From a virus: a DNA stretch of 24,556 nt. Under the pieces are notes generated by a model. The model ran no database searches, was not told the DNA's origin, and saw nothing but the letters and a program-made list of their open reading frames with translations. The translations under genes and the position numbers were made by a program. Location of the stretch: the IMG/VR virus record IMGVR_UViG_3300027121_000019, positions 1-24,556 of that record. One strand, given 5' to 3'. Shown here in pieces: positions 15,289 through 21,890 of this stretch (positions are counted from its first letter, which is position 1; each line of letters begins with the position of its first letter).

Positions 15289-16044
15289 TCAGGGACTCAA
15301 ACGTGCCTTATGAAGACGCTTCTCCTCATAATAACTAAAAATCTCAGGAACCCATTCTTTAATGATAGGGACCATTGCTTCACAAAGTGCCTGAATTTCT
15401 ACTTGTGCATCCAACTTTGCACGAAGATCGAGAAAGTGTAGTGCAGCACGAAGAGAGAATGAGACTACAAAGTTCTGACGAATATTTTGAGGAAGATAAT
15501 CGCGGAGATGTTCTTCTGCCATACCACGAGTATTGTAACCCTCTGCATACCTCTCAGATGCCGACAGACAAAACTTTAACTGCCTTTCGTAATCTTCCCT
15601 AGTCCATTCATACTTATGCCCTTTACGGTCAAGGTAGAGACCTTCTGGACGCACATAATAAACCTTTTCTGGTTTCAGTTCACCCTTGGCAACCTTAAGT
15701 ACACGACGACCAGTATAACGTTGAGATTGAACATCAAAAGACACACCAACACGATGAGTTCGTGCCTGAACCATTACATTATGAACAAATCCAACGCAAT
15801 CCAAAGTAATCGCAGGATGCTCCAATGGACCCCAGTGCCCACGTTCATTTGCAAGTAGTTGCTCAATAACCCATTTACCACATTCCTTTTCATTTGGTGG
15901 AAGTTTGGTATGAATGGGATCTTCGGAATAGTCATTCTTACCTCCTTGCCATACAAGAGTTTGTGGAAGTTGTGTTTGATTAAGCATCACAACTTTCATT
16001 TCTTTATCCAATTCAAGAAGATCTTTTGCTTTAATTGGTTTCAT
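15289..16044 (-). CDS. thyX: Flavin-dependent thymidylate synthase ThyX
   Basis: A 251-residue FAD-dependent thymidylate synthase converting dUMP to dTMP. The ThyX signature is intact: RTHRVGVSFDVQSQRY (residues 95-110, pattern RxHRxxSxxxxSxRY). Other family features are GHWGPLEHPAITLDC near residue 70 and, in the C-terminal third, QNIRQNFVVSFSLRAALHFL then DLRAKLDAQVEIQALCEAM, which carry the substrate-binding Arg/His. It supplies dTMP for phage DNA synthesis independently of host thyA. It overlaps the upstream small ORF by ATGA. Length is close to the usual 220-250. Confidence 0.95.
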   Translation of the reverse strand: MKPIKAKDLLELDKEMKVVMLNQTQLPQTLVWQGGKNDYSEDPIHTKLPPNEKECGKWVIEQLLANERGHWGPLEHPAITLDCVGFVHNVMVQARTHRVGVSFDVQSQRYTGRRVLKVAKGELKPEKVYYVRPEGLYLDRKGHKYEWTREDYERQLKFCLSASERYAEGYNTRGMAEEHLRDYLPQNIRQNFVVSFSLRAALHFLDLRAKLDAQVEIQALCEAMVPIIKEWVPEIFSYYEEKRLHKARLSP

Positions 16045-16208
16045 TTCTTTCCAAATCCTTTTGATGTAAGTTTTTCTAATTCAACAAGTTCATTTTCCAC
16101 AACTCTCAATTGTGATCTCATTTCTTTTAGTTGTTTGTCTGAATACAAATGTTCTTGTTTGATTAATCTTTTAAGTAGTTTAACTAATTGCCTCGATCTA
16201 CTAGTCAT
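16041..16208 (-). CDS. Small coiled-coil protein upstream of thyX
   Basis: The frame opens at 16238, but ATG 16208 (MTSRSRQLVKLLKRLIKQEH) is preceded by GAGG at about 6 nt and reduces the overlap with the 51-aa ORF to 8 nt; ATG 16211 is the alternative. This gives 55 residues, highly charged, with heptad-like leucines (SDKQLKEMRSQLRVVENELV, then ELEKL), so a coiled coil is likely. The stop overlaps the thyX ATG by 4 nt. No family recognised. Confidence 0.6.
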   Translation of the reverse strand: MTSRSRQLVKLLKRLIKQEHLYSDKQLKEMRSQLRVVENELVELEKLTSKGFGKK

Positions 16209-16356
16209 CATATTCCTCAAATATTTCATCGTAATCAATAATTTTTTGATTACTTTTTGCTTTATGTGCTTGAACGTCTGTGTAGATTTCTGCCTTCAAA
16301 GAATCCAAAAGCAGTTCCATATTCCTTATAATCAGTTTAACTTTTTCTCTATCCAT
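16201..16356 (-). CDS. 51-residue hypothetical protein
   Basis: ATG at 16356 and TAG at 16201-16203. Starts MDREKVKLIIRNMELLLDSL and ends acidic (IIDYDEIFEEYDD); mostly helical. It is the first gene after an early promoter at 16378-16406 and is coupled by an 8-nt overlap to the coiled-coil ORF and so to thyX. The promoter placement, tight packing and coupling support it as a real gene. Function unknown. Confidence 0.6.
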   Translation of the reverse strand: MDREKVKLIIRNMELLLDSLKAEIYTDVQAHKAKSNQKIIDYDEIFEEYDD

Positions 16357-16377
16357 ATAATAAAGTTATCTTCAGTT

Positions 16378-16406
16378 ATTCTACACAAAAAAAGGGGAGA
16401 AGTCAA
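16378..16406 (-). promoter_or_regulatory. Early promoter of the 51-aa ORF/thyX operon, embedded in a terminator
   Basis: TTGACT (16406-16401), 17 nt, TAGAAT (16383-16378) on the minus strand. The -35 lies in the loop and stem of the upstream gene's terminator and the T-run forms part of the spacer. Predicted start near 16371, about 15 nt before the ATG. Confidence 0.7.
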
Positions 16407-16416
16407 TTCTCCCCTT
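16387..16416 (-). terminator. Intrinsic terminator after the 99-aa ORF
   Basis: A 10-bp stem AAGGGGAGAA (16392-16401) with TTCTCCCCTT (16407-16416) and a 5-nt loop. On the minus strand the T-run (16393-16387) includes the stem end. It lies 2 nt after the stop at 16419. Confidence 0.9.
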
Positions 16417-16418
16417 AA

Positions 16419-16718
16419 TTATTTTCTTTTTTTTGTTTCTTTTGGGACATATCCATAAACTTTTGGACTTACTTTTCCATCAGTCCATTTAATTTCTTTA
16501 ATTGTACCCTTTCCATATTCATCATAATAAGTATCAAACACTTCCACCTTGCTGCCTGCTTGCACTATATCATATTTTTCTTTATCTTTTAGAAGATACG
16601 TCACAAGATAAGAATTTATAGGAAGACTCTTATCTTGTGCTAATGTTCTATCACAATCTTTATGTATAATATTCAATATTTTTCTCCAGTTTTCAACCTC
16701 TATTTCCCCAAACAACAT
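16419..16718 (-). CDS. Hypothetical protein with SH3-like C-terminal half
   Basis: The frame opens at 16769, but ATG 16718 (MLFGEIEVENWRKILNIIHK) limits overlap with the upstream gene to 26 nt, giving 99 residues. The C-terminal half looks like a small beta-barrel: KYDIVQAGSKVEVFDTYYDE, then YGKGTIKEIKWTDGKVSPKV, then YGYVP, with a very basic end. No family assigned; the barrel is my reading of strand pattern. It is followed immediately by a terminator, so it ends an operon. Confidence 0.6.
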   Translation of the reverse strand: MLFGEIEVENWRKILNIIHKDCDRTLAQDKSLPINSYLVTYLLKDKEKYDIVQAGSKVEVFDTYYDEYGKGTIKEIKWTDGKVSPKVYGYVPKETKKRK

Positions 16719-17256
16719 CAGGGTATGCTTCTGAAACAATTTCTTTATTGATTTTATATCTATTTTCAAGTTTCTTATCTTTACACAAACAAAGAATTTC
16801 TGCTTCTAATGGATGAAGACCTTCAAGAAGATTTACAAAAATATTTTCTCTACGAATTCCGTTCAACGTATCATTTCCACCTTTAATGAAATTATAAAAC
16901 TTAGTATATTCTTTGCGGATTGTAGAATATCTTTGATCAATTGCTCCTATTGATGAACCGCTCATTTTTTTGACCGCATCTTCAATTCTTTCAGACATTG
17001 TTGATGACTTCATATCATTGTCACCAAAAAATGGAACATCACCAACAGGAAGTAATGAAATCACTGATTCATCAAAATTCCAAATAAAAATTGCTTTTAA
17101 CGAATCATGTTCGTATGTTTTAAGAACTTCTACTTTCTTTGCCTTTGACCTTTGTTTTGAAGCAAGAGCAAGAATTTCAAATATAAATGGATTTGGAGGA
17201 AGAGTTTCGATCTCAGTCTCTGTCTTCTTCGTCGTCGTCGTCGTTGTCGTCGTCAT
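16693..17256 (-). CDS. Hypothetical cyanophage protein with Thr-repeat N-terminus
   Basis: 187 residues from ATG 17256. The start (MTTTTTTTT then KKTE) is encoded by an ACG/ACA repeat that is also read as Asp codons by the overlapping upstream gene. The body includes NPFIFEILALASKQRSKAKK, VEVLKTYEHDSLKAIFIWNF, an RRENIFVNLLEGLHPLEAEI segment and LCLCKDKKLENRYKINKEIV. The first in-frame codon, TTG at 17268, is possible, but ATG 17256 is simpler. The LHPLEAEILCLCKDKKL part recalls small conserved phage proteins often found near virion assembly genes, but I cannot name the function. Confidence 0.65.
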   Translation of the reverse strand: MTTTTTTTTKKTETEIETLPPNPFIFEILALASKQRSKAKKVEVLKTYEHDSLKAIFIWNFDESVISLLPVGDVPFFGDNDMKSSTMSERIEDAVKKMSGSSIGAIDQRYSTIRKEYTKFYNFIKGGNDTLNGIRRENIFVNLLEGLHPLEAEILCLCKDKKLENRYKINKEIVSEAYPDVVWGNRG

Positions 17257-17452
17257 AATTGTTTTCAAATCTAACTGCTAAAATTTCATCTGGTATAAGA
17301 TTACCATTTTCATCAAACATTTCTGGATGGGTATAAATTTGTCTCATCTGATTTTCATACAAGTGAGACTTCGTTAGCCAACCTATTACTCCACCCACAA
17401 GTAAAAATAAAAAAGTTAATAAACAAAAAATGGTGAGTTCTGATGCTAACAT
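17213..17452 (-). CDS. Small single-pass membrane protein with Asp-rich tail
   Basis: 79 residues. Residues about 6-26 form a membrane segment (LTIFCLLTFLFLLVGGVIGW), followed by a soluble part with YTHPEMFDENGNLIPDEILA and VRFENN, then an acidic tail (YDDDNDDDDEEDRD). The Shine-Dalgarno is GGAGAAGG just before the ATG. The start lies 17 nt after the upstream stop; the 3' 44 nt overlap the next gene in another frame. The HPEMxDENGNLIPDE segment looks conserved and is probably the functional part. Function unknown. Confidence 0.65.
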   Translation of the reverse strand: MLASELTIFCLLTFLFLLVGGVIGWLTKSHLYENQMRQIYTHPEMFDENGNLIPDEILAVRFENNYDDDNDDDDEEDRD

Positions 17453-17469
17453 TTTCCTTCTCCGAGAGA

Positions 17470-17655
17470 CTACGTTTTTTTTATCACTCTTAGTTCAATT
17501 TTAAAATGTATCTCTCGTTTAAAAAGAGAAAACATTTTTCCAAAACTGAACTGTCTAGAATCCAATTCTGGTTGATTTGTCCCTCCCTTTTTTCGAAGTA
17601 TTAACTCAACACCACGATTGATGTTTGTTCTTCCAGAATTATTTATAGTACTCAT
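17470..17655 (-). CDS. 61-residue hypothetical protein downstream of glutaredoxin
   Basis: ATG 17655 shares one base with the glutaredoxin TGA (TGATG). The product is very basic: NINRGVELILRKKGGTNQPE, then LDSRQFSFGKMFSLFKREIH and FKIELRVIKKT. No family recognised. The coupling, and the lack of any alternative gene in this stretch, argue for a real gene. It contains a perfect TATAAATA (17640-17647, minus strand) but no ATG lies at the 20-21-nt distance seen for other late boxes. Confidence 0.5.
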   Translation of the reverse strand: MSTINNSGRTNINRGVELILRKKGGTNQPELDSRQFSFGKMFSLFKREIHFKIELRVIKKT

Positions 17656-17903
17656 CAAAACATATTGTTCTCTTGTAAGTACTTTACTGTATCACTACAT
17701 CCACCAATATGCTTTTGGTCGAAAACAACTTGTGGAAATGTAGATCCTTCTCCAAATTCAGAATAGAATTCCTCTCTAGTGAATTGGGTTCCAAGTTCAT
17801 AGCAAATGACTGAATATCCTTTTTTGATACTCAGATCACTCAGAACCATTTTAATCTTGTCGCAATAGGGACAACCTTGTTTCGAATAAACTGTAAAACT
17901 CAT
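17655..17903 (-). CDS. grx: Glutaredoxin
   Basis: An 82-residue thioredoxin-fold protein with the dithiol active site CPYC (C11, C14) in SKQGCPYCDKIKMVL, the cis-Pro loop STFPQVVFDQKHIGG and the C-terminal GGCSDTVKYL glutathione-binding turn. It can supply reducing equivalents to ribonucleotide reductase, as T4 nrdC does. It is preceded by a 25-nt gap after the HNH gene. No obvious Shine-Dalgarno. Confidence 0.92.
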   Translation of the reverse strand: MSFTVYSKQGCPYCDKIKMVLSDLSIKKGYSVICYELGTQFTREEFYSEFGEGSTFPQVVFDQKHIGGCSDTVKYLQENNMF

Positions 17904-17928
17904 AAGACTATTGATAATGGTTTAAAAA

Positions 17929-18300
17929 TTAAGAAGCATTATTTCTACGTTGACGATATCTATATAAAGGTTGTTTTTCTTTATCATTCATCCAATCAAC
18001 TATAGCATTTCTTTTTTCTTGTGTAAAGAAGTCTTGGTTGTAATACCAAGTTTCCCAATCAGTATGTGCTTTTGACCGATTACAAGATTCACAACAACAA
18101 ACAACATTTGTAATAAAATCACTTCCACCTTTTGCTTGTGGAACTACATGATCGATTGTTAAATTTTGGTCGGAATCACAATAAGCACATTGGTGATTCC
18201 ATTTTTCTTTAATTGATTTTCTCCACAATCGTTTTGCTTCTTGATTTGATAAAGTTTTAAGATTAAACAAATATTCTTGTGGAGAAGTGTAAAGTTCCAT
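17929..18300 (-). CDS. HNH endonuclease
   Basis: 123 residues from ATG 18300 (the frame also opens with TTG at 18312). HNH motif: HQCAYCDSDQNLTIDHVVPQ, then AKGGSDFITNVVCCCESCN, with C38/C41 and C70/C73 zinc pairs, catalytic H51 (preceded by D50) and N65. The C-terminus is basic (YRYRQRRNNAS). It is a free-standing nuclease. It could be a homing enzyme or act in packaging or host DNA attack; no intron is visible next to it. ATG 18300 is favoured because a late-type box lies 20 nt upstream, matching gp4 and gp26. Confidence 0.88.
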   Translation of the reverse strand: MELYTSPQEYLFNLKTLSNQEAKRLWRKSIKEKWNHQCAYCDSDQNLTIDHVVPQAKGGSDFITNVVCCCESCNRSKAHTDWETWYYNQDFFTQEKRNAIVDWMNDKEKQPLYRYRQRRNNAS

Positions 18301-18319
18301 AAAGTTTAGCAACTTATTT

Positions 18320-18442
18320 TTATTTATTGTGAGTTTTTATAACTTTTATGAGTTCTTTTAGAGTAATATAGATGTAATGAAACTCATCATAATATGTAAT
18401 GTCATGATCTCTTTCAAGAATCATGAGAATCTTCTTTATCAT
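18320..18442 (-). CDS. 40-residue hypothetical protein
   Basis: ATG 18442 overlaps the upstream TGA (ATGA); stop TAA at 18320-18322. Sequence begins MIKKILMILERDHDITYYDE and ends ELIKVIKTHNK; helical and charged. It closes a chain of coupled small ORFs after gnd. Evidence is coupling and absence of another gene here. Function unknown. Confidence 0.5.
   Translation of the reverse strand: MIKKILMILERDHDITYYDEFHYIYITLKELIKVIKTHNK
18321..18328 (-). promoter_or_regulatory. Late promoter box for HNH gene
   Basis: AATAAATA on the minus strand, 20 nt before the ATG at 18300. It overlaps the last codons of the 40-aa ORF. It fits the NATAAATA form seen before gp26. Confidence 0.5.
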
Positions 18443-18723
18443 ACAATTACTGGTTCTTCCCGATCTTCTGGCAACCACACTTGCTGTTGCAATTCAATTG
18501 GTGGCAATTGTTCTTTTGCTGCAGGAAGTCCAATCTGACCAGGTAGTTGTTTATCAGTTGTGGAAGTTACTGTAATTACCTGGTCTAGAATGAATCTTTG
18601 GCGACTATAAGAACGATTTTCAGAATCAAATGCAACCATCATTATTGCATCATTAATGTCTCCACAATGAGCGATAATCCTTCCAGTCTTATTTTCTGTT
18701 ACGATCCAGTATTCGTTCATCAT
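18439..18723 (-). CDS. 94-residue hypothetical protein in the gnd cluster
   Basis: The N-terminal half looks like a small folded domain (NEYWIVTENKTGRIIAHCGD, then INDAIMMVAFDSENRSYSRQ and RFILDQVITV). The C-terminal half is Pro/Gln-rich and probably flexible (KQLPGQIGLPAAKEQLPPIE). It overlaps the 46-aa ORF by 35 nt and is coupled to the 40-aa ORF by ATGA. It lacks the CxxxC pair of CP12, so I do not call it that. Cotranscription with zwf/gnd suggests an early auxiliary role only. Confidence 0.6.
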   Translation of the reverse strand: MMNEYWIVTENKTGRIIAHCGDINDAIMMVAFDSENRSYSRQRFILDQVITVTSTTDKQLPGQIGLPAAKEQLPPIELQQQVWLPEDREEPVIV

Positions 18724-18829
18724 TTAATTGCTTTTCTACATTATAAGGCACCTGGGGTGATCTGTAAAGACCAGGCCAGGTGTCTCTAATAACTTCTGCG
18801 AGTTTATATGGAGTTTCTGAAGTTATCAT
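18689..18829 (-). CDS. 46-residue hypothetical protein coupled to gnd
   Basis: ATG 18829 overlaps the gnd TGA by 4 nt (ATGA); stop TAA at 18689-18691. It reads MITSETPYKLAEVIRDTWPG, then LYRSPQVPYNVEKQLNDERI. It fills the gap between gnd and the next ORF and overlaps that ORF by 35 nt in another frame. The composition looks like a genuine protein. Function unknown. Confidence 0.55.
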   Translation of the reverse strand: MITSETPYKLAEVIRDTWPGLYRSPQVPYNVEKQLNDERILDRNRK

Positions 18830-19848
18830 CGAACGTGATGACCCCCAAACATAAACCTCATTCCGTTCAAGATTTTTGCTCCGAAGGATCCGAGATTGCG
18901 TGAGTTAAATCTTTCAAATAAGGCAGTAGTAATAACAGGAGCGGGAACCCCCAGATCCACAGCGGCAGAAACAGTCCAACGACCCTCACCGCTGTCGGAT
19001 ACTCCTCCAGAGAACTGTTTAAGGCTACCATCCCTGCGTAGCACATCAGCAGTAAGGTCAAGTAACCAAGACCCAACCACACTACCACGACGCCATAACT
19101 CAGCAACCTCAGCAACGTCAATATCATAACAATAGGATTCTGGGTCTGCCATAGGGGCAACTTCCGCATCGCCTTCTCTAACATACTGAGCACCTGCATT
19201 TGCATTCTTAATAATGTTAAATCCTTCTGCGTATGCCTGCATAATACCATACTCAATACCATTATGCACCATCTTCACAAAATGCCCAGCACCAGGACCA
19301 CCACAATGCAACCATCCATATTCAGCAGAAGTTATGTCTGAGTCAAACTGAGTCCTGGGGGCAGCTCCAATTCCTGGGGAGAGTGCATTAAAAATGCGCG
19401 AACAAGTGGCGACTGCAGTATCTCCACCTCCAACCATAAGACAGTATCCACGATCCAGACCGTAAACACCACCACTAGTGCCGCAATCAATATACTGGAT
19501 GCCCTGCTTTGCAAGTCGTTCTGCTCTCTTCCGACTGTCTTTAAAATTGCTATTGCCATGATCAATAATAATATCTCCTTCACCACAATATCGTAGTAAC
19601 TCATTAATCGTCTCCTCTACTGTTTCTGCAGGTACAACCATCTGAAAAATACCTGGTTGACCATTCTTTTTAACTACTTTGACAAGATTTTCAATAGTAG
19701 TCACAACTCCATTCACATATCCTTTTTCATATGCTTCATTTGCTTTCTCATAATTTCTTCTATAACCCCAAACTTCAATTCCTGCCTTCATCATACGACG
19801 AGACATACCTTCACCCATTCGTCCTAATCCAATCAATCCTACTTTCAT
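18826..19848 (-). CDS. gnd: 6-phosphogluconate dehydrogenase, short form
   Basis: 340 residues; oxidatively decarboxylates 6-phosphogluconate to ribulose-5-phosphate and makes NAD(P)H. Rossmann motif GLIGLGRMGEGM at residues 5-15, followed after strand 2 by YRRN (R30, R31). Substrate motifs are CGTSGGVYGLDRGYCLMVGG and GGPGAGHFVKMVHNGIEYGI with the catalytic Lys/Asn. The length matches the short (about 300-340) class, not the 470-residue class. The RR after strand 2, where many short enzymes have an acidic residue, suggests NADP preference (inference). An AGGAG site precedes the ATG, 9 nt after zwf. It pairs with zwf to form the oxidative pentose-phosphate branch. Confidence 0.95.
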   Translation of the reverse strand: MKVGLIGLGRMGEGMSRRMMKAGIEVWGYRRNYEKANEAYEKGYVNGVVTTIENLVKVVKKNGQPGIFQMVVPAETVEETINELLRYCGEGDIIIDHGNSNFKDSRKRAERLAKQGIQYIDCGTSGGVYGLDRGYCLMVGGGDTAVATCSRIFNALSPGIGAAPRTQFDSDITSAEYGWLHCGGPGAGHFVKMVHNGIEYGIMQAYAEGFNIIKNANAGAQYVREGDAEVAPMADPESYCYDIDVAEVAELWRRGSVVGSWLLDLTADVLRRDGSLKQFSGGVSDSGEGRWTVSAAVDLGVPAPVITTALFERFNSRNLGSFGAKILNGMRFMFGGHHVR

Positions 19849-19857
19849 TTTTTACTC

Positions 19858-21189
19858 CTATTTTAATTTGAGGGGATAGTCCCACTTAGTAATCAGTTCT
19901 GTTTTTTGCCAAGGACCCCAAACACCTTCATTATAAAGATATGGCATTGTCATAATACGACATTGATCTCCAGTGCATAAAAGATCATCAACAATTCTCC
20001 AAGATTCTAACACTTCATCTGCGTGAACAAAGTGTGATTGGTCTTCATTGATTGCATCATAAAAAAGTTTTACATAACCATCAATTGCTTTTTCTACTGG
20101 ATAATGATACTGAAGAATTGCCGTTTCTACCTTGTCATTTAGACCAGGAGATTTAATATCAATACTCATATCCAAATGTGGATCTGGTTGCAATCTCATT
20201 ACAATTCTATCATTACAATCGTGTCCATCAAATAACTGTTGTGGTGGAGACTTAAATTTAATCACAACCTCAACACAATTTACAGGCATCTTCTTACCCG
20301 TCATAAAATGGAATGGAACTCCTTTCCATCTCCAATTATCAACATACAACTCACCAGCAACAAAGGTTGGAGTTTGAGAACCTGGAGTTACTCCTTCCTC
20401 ATTTTTATAATCATCATATTGTCCAAGAACTACATTATCACCCAGTCTTGTCGCTGCGAGAACCTTAACCTTCTCTCTGCGAATTTCTTTAGCATCATTT
20501 TTACAAGGAGGTTCCATTGCAATTAATGCAAGCACCTGAAGCATATGGTTTTGAAGCATATCTCTCACGGCACCAGCAGTATCATAATACTGAGCACGAC
20601 CTTCACAACCAATTGTTTCAGTTGCAAAGATTTGAACTTCTTCTACAAAGTTCCTGTTCCAAAGTGGTTCAAGTAAAATATTGCTAAAACGGGTGGCAAG
20701 GATATTATTAACAGTATCTTTGCCCAGATAATGGTCAATGCGATATACTTGTTTCTCGCGTAAATATCCAGCCACCACAGATTGTAAATGATTAGCAGAT
20801 TGAAGATCGGTGCCAAAAGGTTTTTCAATAATGACTCTGGATTTTTCTGCGTCATCTAACTTACCTGCTTCTTTTAGGTTTGTAATAGCATCAGCATATC
20901 TTTCTGGTGGAACTGATAGAAAATAAGTAGTGTCTTCATAAGAATCTATCAGTTTTAAAGATTCTAAATCACTCAGGTCACAAGAAACATAATCAAGTCT
21001 TTTAATAAACTCTTGAGAATAATGTCCTAAAATTTCAACCCAACTCTCCTTACTATGTTTGGTTCTGGAAGCACCAATAATTTTAAATCCTTTTGGTAAA
21101 AGATTTTTCTTATGAAGAGAATAAAGTGCTGGTATAAGTTTCCTTTTGCAAAGGTCTCCAGTTGCTCCAAATATAACTATTGATTTCAT
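19858..21189 (-). CDS. zwf: Glucose-6-phosphate 1-dehydrogenase
   Basis: 443 residues. NADP-binding FGATGDLCKRKLIPALYSL near residues 7-25, EKPFGTDLQSA at 122-132, catalytic RIDHYLGK at 150-157 and the FHFMTGKKMP loop. It oxidises glucose-6-phosphate to 6-phosphogluconolactone, generating NADPH, which phages can spend on deoxynucleotide synthesis. It is somewhat shorter than typical bacterial enzymes (about 490-510). The ATG overlaps the talC stop (ATGA), so talC-zwf-gnd is a single coupled operon from the talC promoter. Confidence 0.96.
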   Translation of the reverse strand: MKSIVIFGATGDLCKRKLIPALYSLHKKNLLPKGFKIIGASRTKHSKESWVEILGHYSQEFIKRLDYVSCDLSDLESLKLIDSYEDTTYFLSVPPERYADAITNLKEAGKLDDAEKSRVIIEKPFGTDLQSANHLQSVVAGYLREKQVYRIDHYLGKDTVNNILATRFSNILLEPLWNRNFVEEVQIFATETIGCEGRAQYYDTAGAVRDMLQNHMLQVLALIAMEPPCKNDAKEIRREKVKVLAATRLGDNVVLGQYDDYKNEEGVTPGSQTPTFVAGELYVDNWRWKGVPFHFMTGKKMPVNCVEVVIKFKSPPQQLFDGHDCNDRIVMRLQPDPHLDMSIDIKSPGLNDKVETAILQYHYPVEKAIDGYVKLFYDAINEDQSHFVHADEVLESWRIVDDLLCTGDQCRIMTMPYLYNEGVWGPWQKTELITKWDYPLKLK

Positions 21190-21848
21190 TCTTTTTGATT
21201 ATCAATAACGGTTTCCCAATCCTTCTGAAAGAGTTCTAGACCCTTATCAGTCATAATGTTCTTATACATTGCCCAGAATACAACTGGAGGAATTGTAACT
21301 ACATCAGCACCAGAAAGAGCAGATTGTTCTACCTGTCTTACATCACGAAGAGATGCTGCAAGAATTTGTGTGCTGGTTCCTGAGTAATCAAATGCCTTAC
21401 GAATGTTCTTGATAAGTTCAATTCCATCAATTGAATTATCCATCCAACGACCAACGAAAGGTGAGATGAATGTTGCTCCTGCCTTTGATGCAAGAATTGC
21501 TTGTGCTACTGAGAACACCAAGGTTACATTGACTTGAATTCCTTTATCAGAAAGAAACTTGCAAACCTTAAGTCCTTCTACGGTACAAGGAACTTTAATT
21601 GTAACTGCTGGTGCAATTGTATAAAATTTTTGTGCTTGTGAAAGCATTTCTTCGGCAGTATCTGCAACTACCTCAGCAGAAATACTTTCCAGTTTTGAAA
21701 AAGACTTTGTTATTTCTTCAATAACTTCTTGGAGTTGTCTACCACTTTTAAGAATCAAAGTGGGATTTGTAGTGACTCCATCCAATAGTCCAGTCTCATA
21801 TGCTGGACTAATCATTGAAACATCGGCTGTATCTAAAAAGATCTTCAT
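21186..21848 (-). CDS. talC: Transaldolase-like protein TalC
   Basis: 220 residues from MKIFLDTADVSMI, the standard TalC start; an in-frame ATG at 21866 would add MSSYFF. The TIM-barrel Schiff-base lysine is K85 in AVTIKVPCT. Other motifs are GVTTNPTLILKSG, GIQVNVTLVFSVAQA, FISPFVGRWMD and GADVVTIPP. This short (about 220 aa) type is the usual cyanophage transaldolase, linking glycolytic and pentose-phosphate sugars. The ATG directly follows a T-run after an inverted repeat that contains the promoter, and there is no clear Shine-Dalgarno, so initiation is unusual. It is the first gene of the talC-zwf-gnd operon. Confidence 0.95.
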   Translation of the reverse strand: MKIFLDTADVSMISPAYETGLLDGVTTNPTLILKSGRQLQEVIEEITKSFSKLESISAEVVADTAEEMLSQAQKFYTIAPAVTIKVPCTVEGLKVCKFLSDKGIQVNVTLVFSVAQAILASKAGATFISPFVGRWMDNSIDGIELIKNIRKAFDYSGTSTQILAASLRDVRQVEQSALSGADVVTIPPVVFWAMYKNIMTDKGLELFQKDWETVIDNQKE

Positions 21849-21853
21849 AAAAA

Positions 21854-21890
21854 AGTAAGAACTCATCTCTAATTATAATGAGTTCTTACT
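21854..21890 (-). repeat. 13-bp perfect inverted repeat centred on the talC -10 box
   Basis: Arms AGTAAGAACTCAT (21854-21866) and ATGAGTTCTTACT (21878-21890), perfect over 13 bp with an 11-nt loop that contains TATAAT. On the minus strand it is followed by a T-run (21854-21849), so RNA reading through from psbD would form an intrinsic terminator, while RNA from the talC promoter would lack the first arm. Confidence 0.9.

Noticed and set aside
16201-16385. tRNA or structured RNA in the AT-rich stretch upstream of thyX
   Set aside because: No cloverleaf or T-loop consensus; the stretch is explained by a 51-codon ORF and a promoter.
15859-16458. Plus-strand ORF of 199 codons opposite the thyX start region
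   Set aside because: Phe/Asn/Leu-rich antisense artefact spanning three well-supported minus-strand genes, a promoter and a terminator.
17640-17647. Perfect TATAAATA on the minus strand inside the 61-aa ORF
   Set aside because: No ATG at the 20-21-nt distance seen for the other late boxes; it falls in codons Thr-Ile-Asn-Asn, so it may be coincidental in AT-rich coding sequence. A promoter for the distant 79-aa gene is not excluded.
18867-19604. Hydrophobic alternate-frame ORFs within gnd
   Set aside because: Same-strand, other-frame shadows; gnd frame has complete catalytic motifs throughout.
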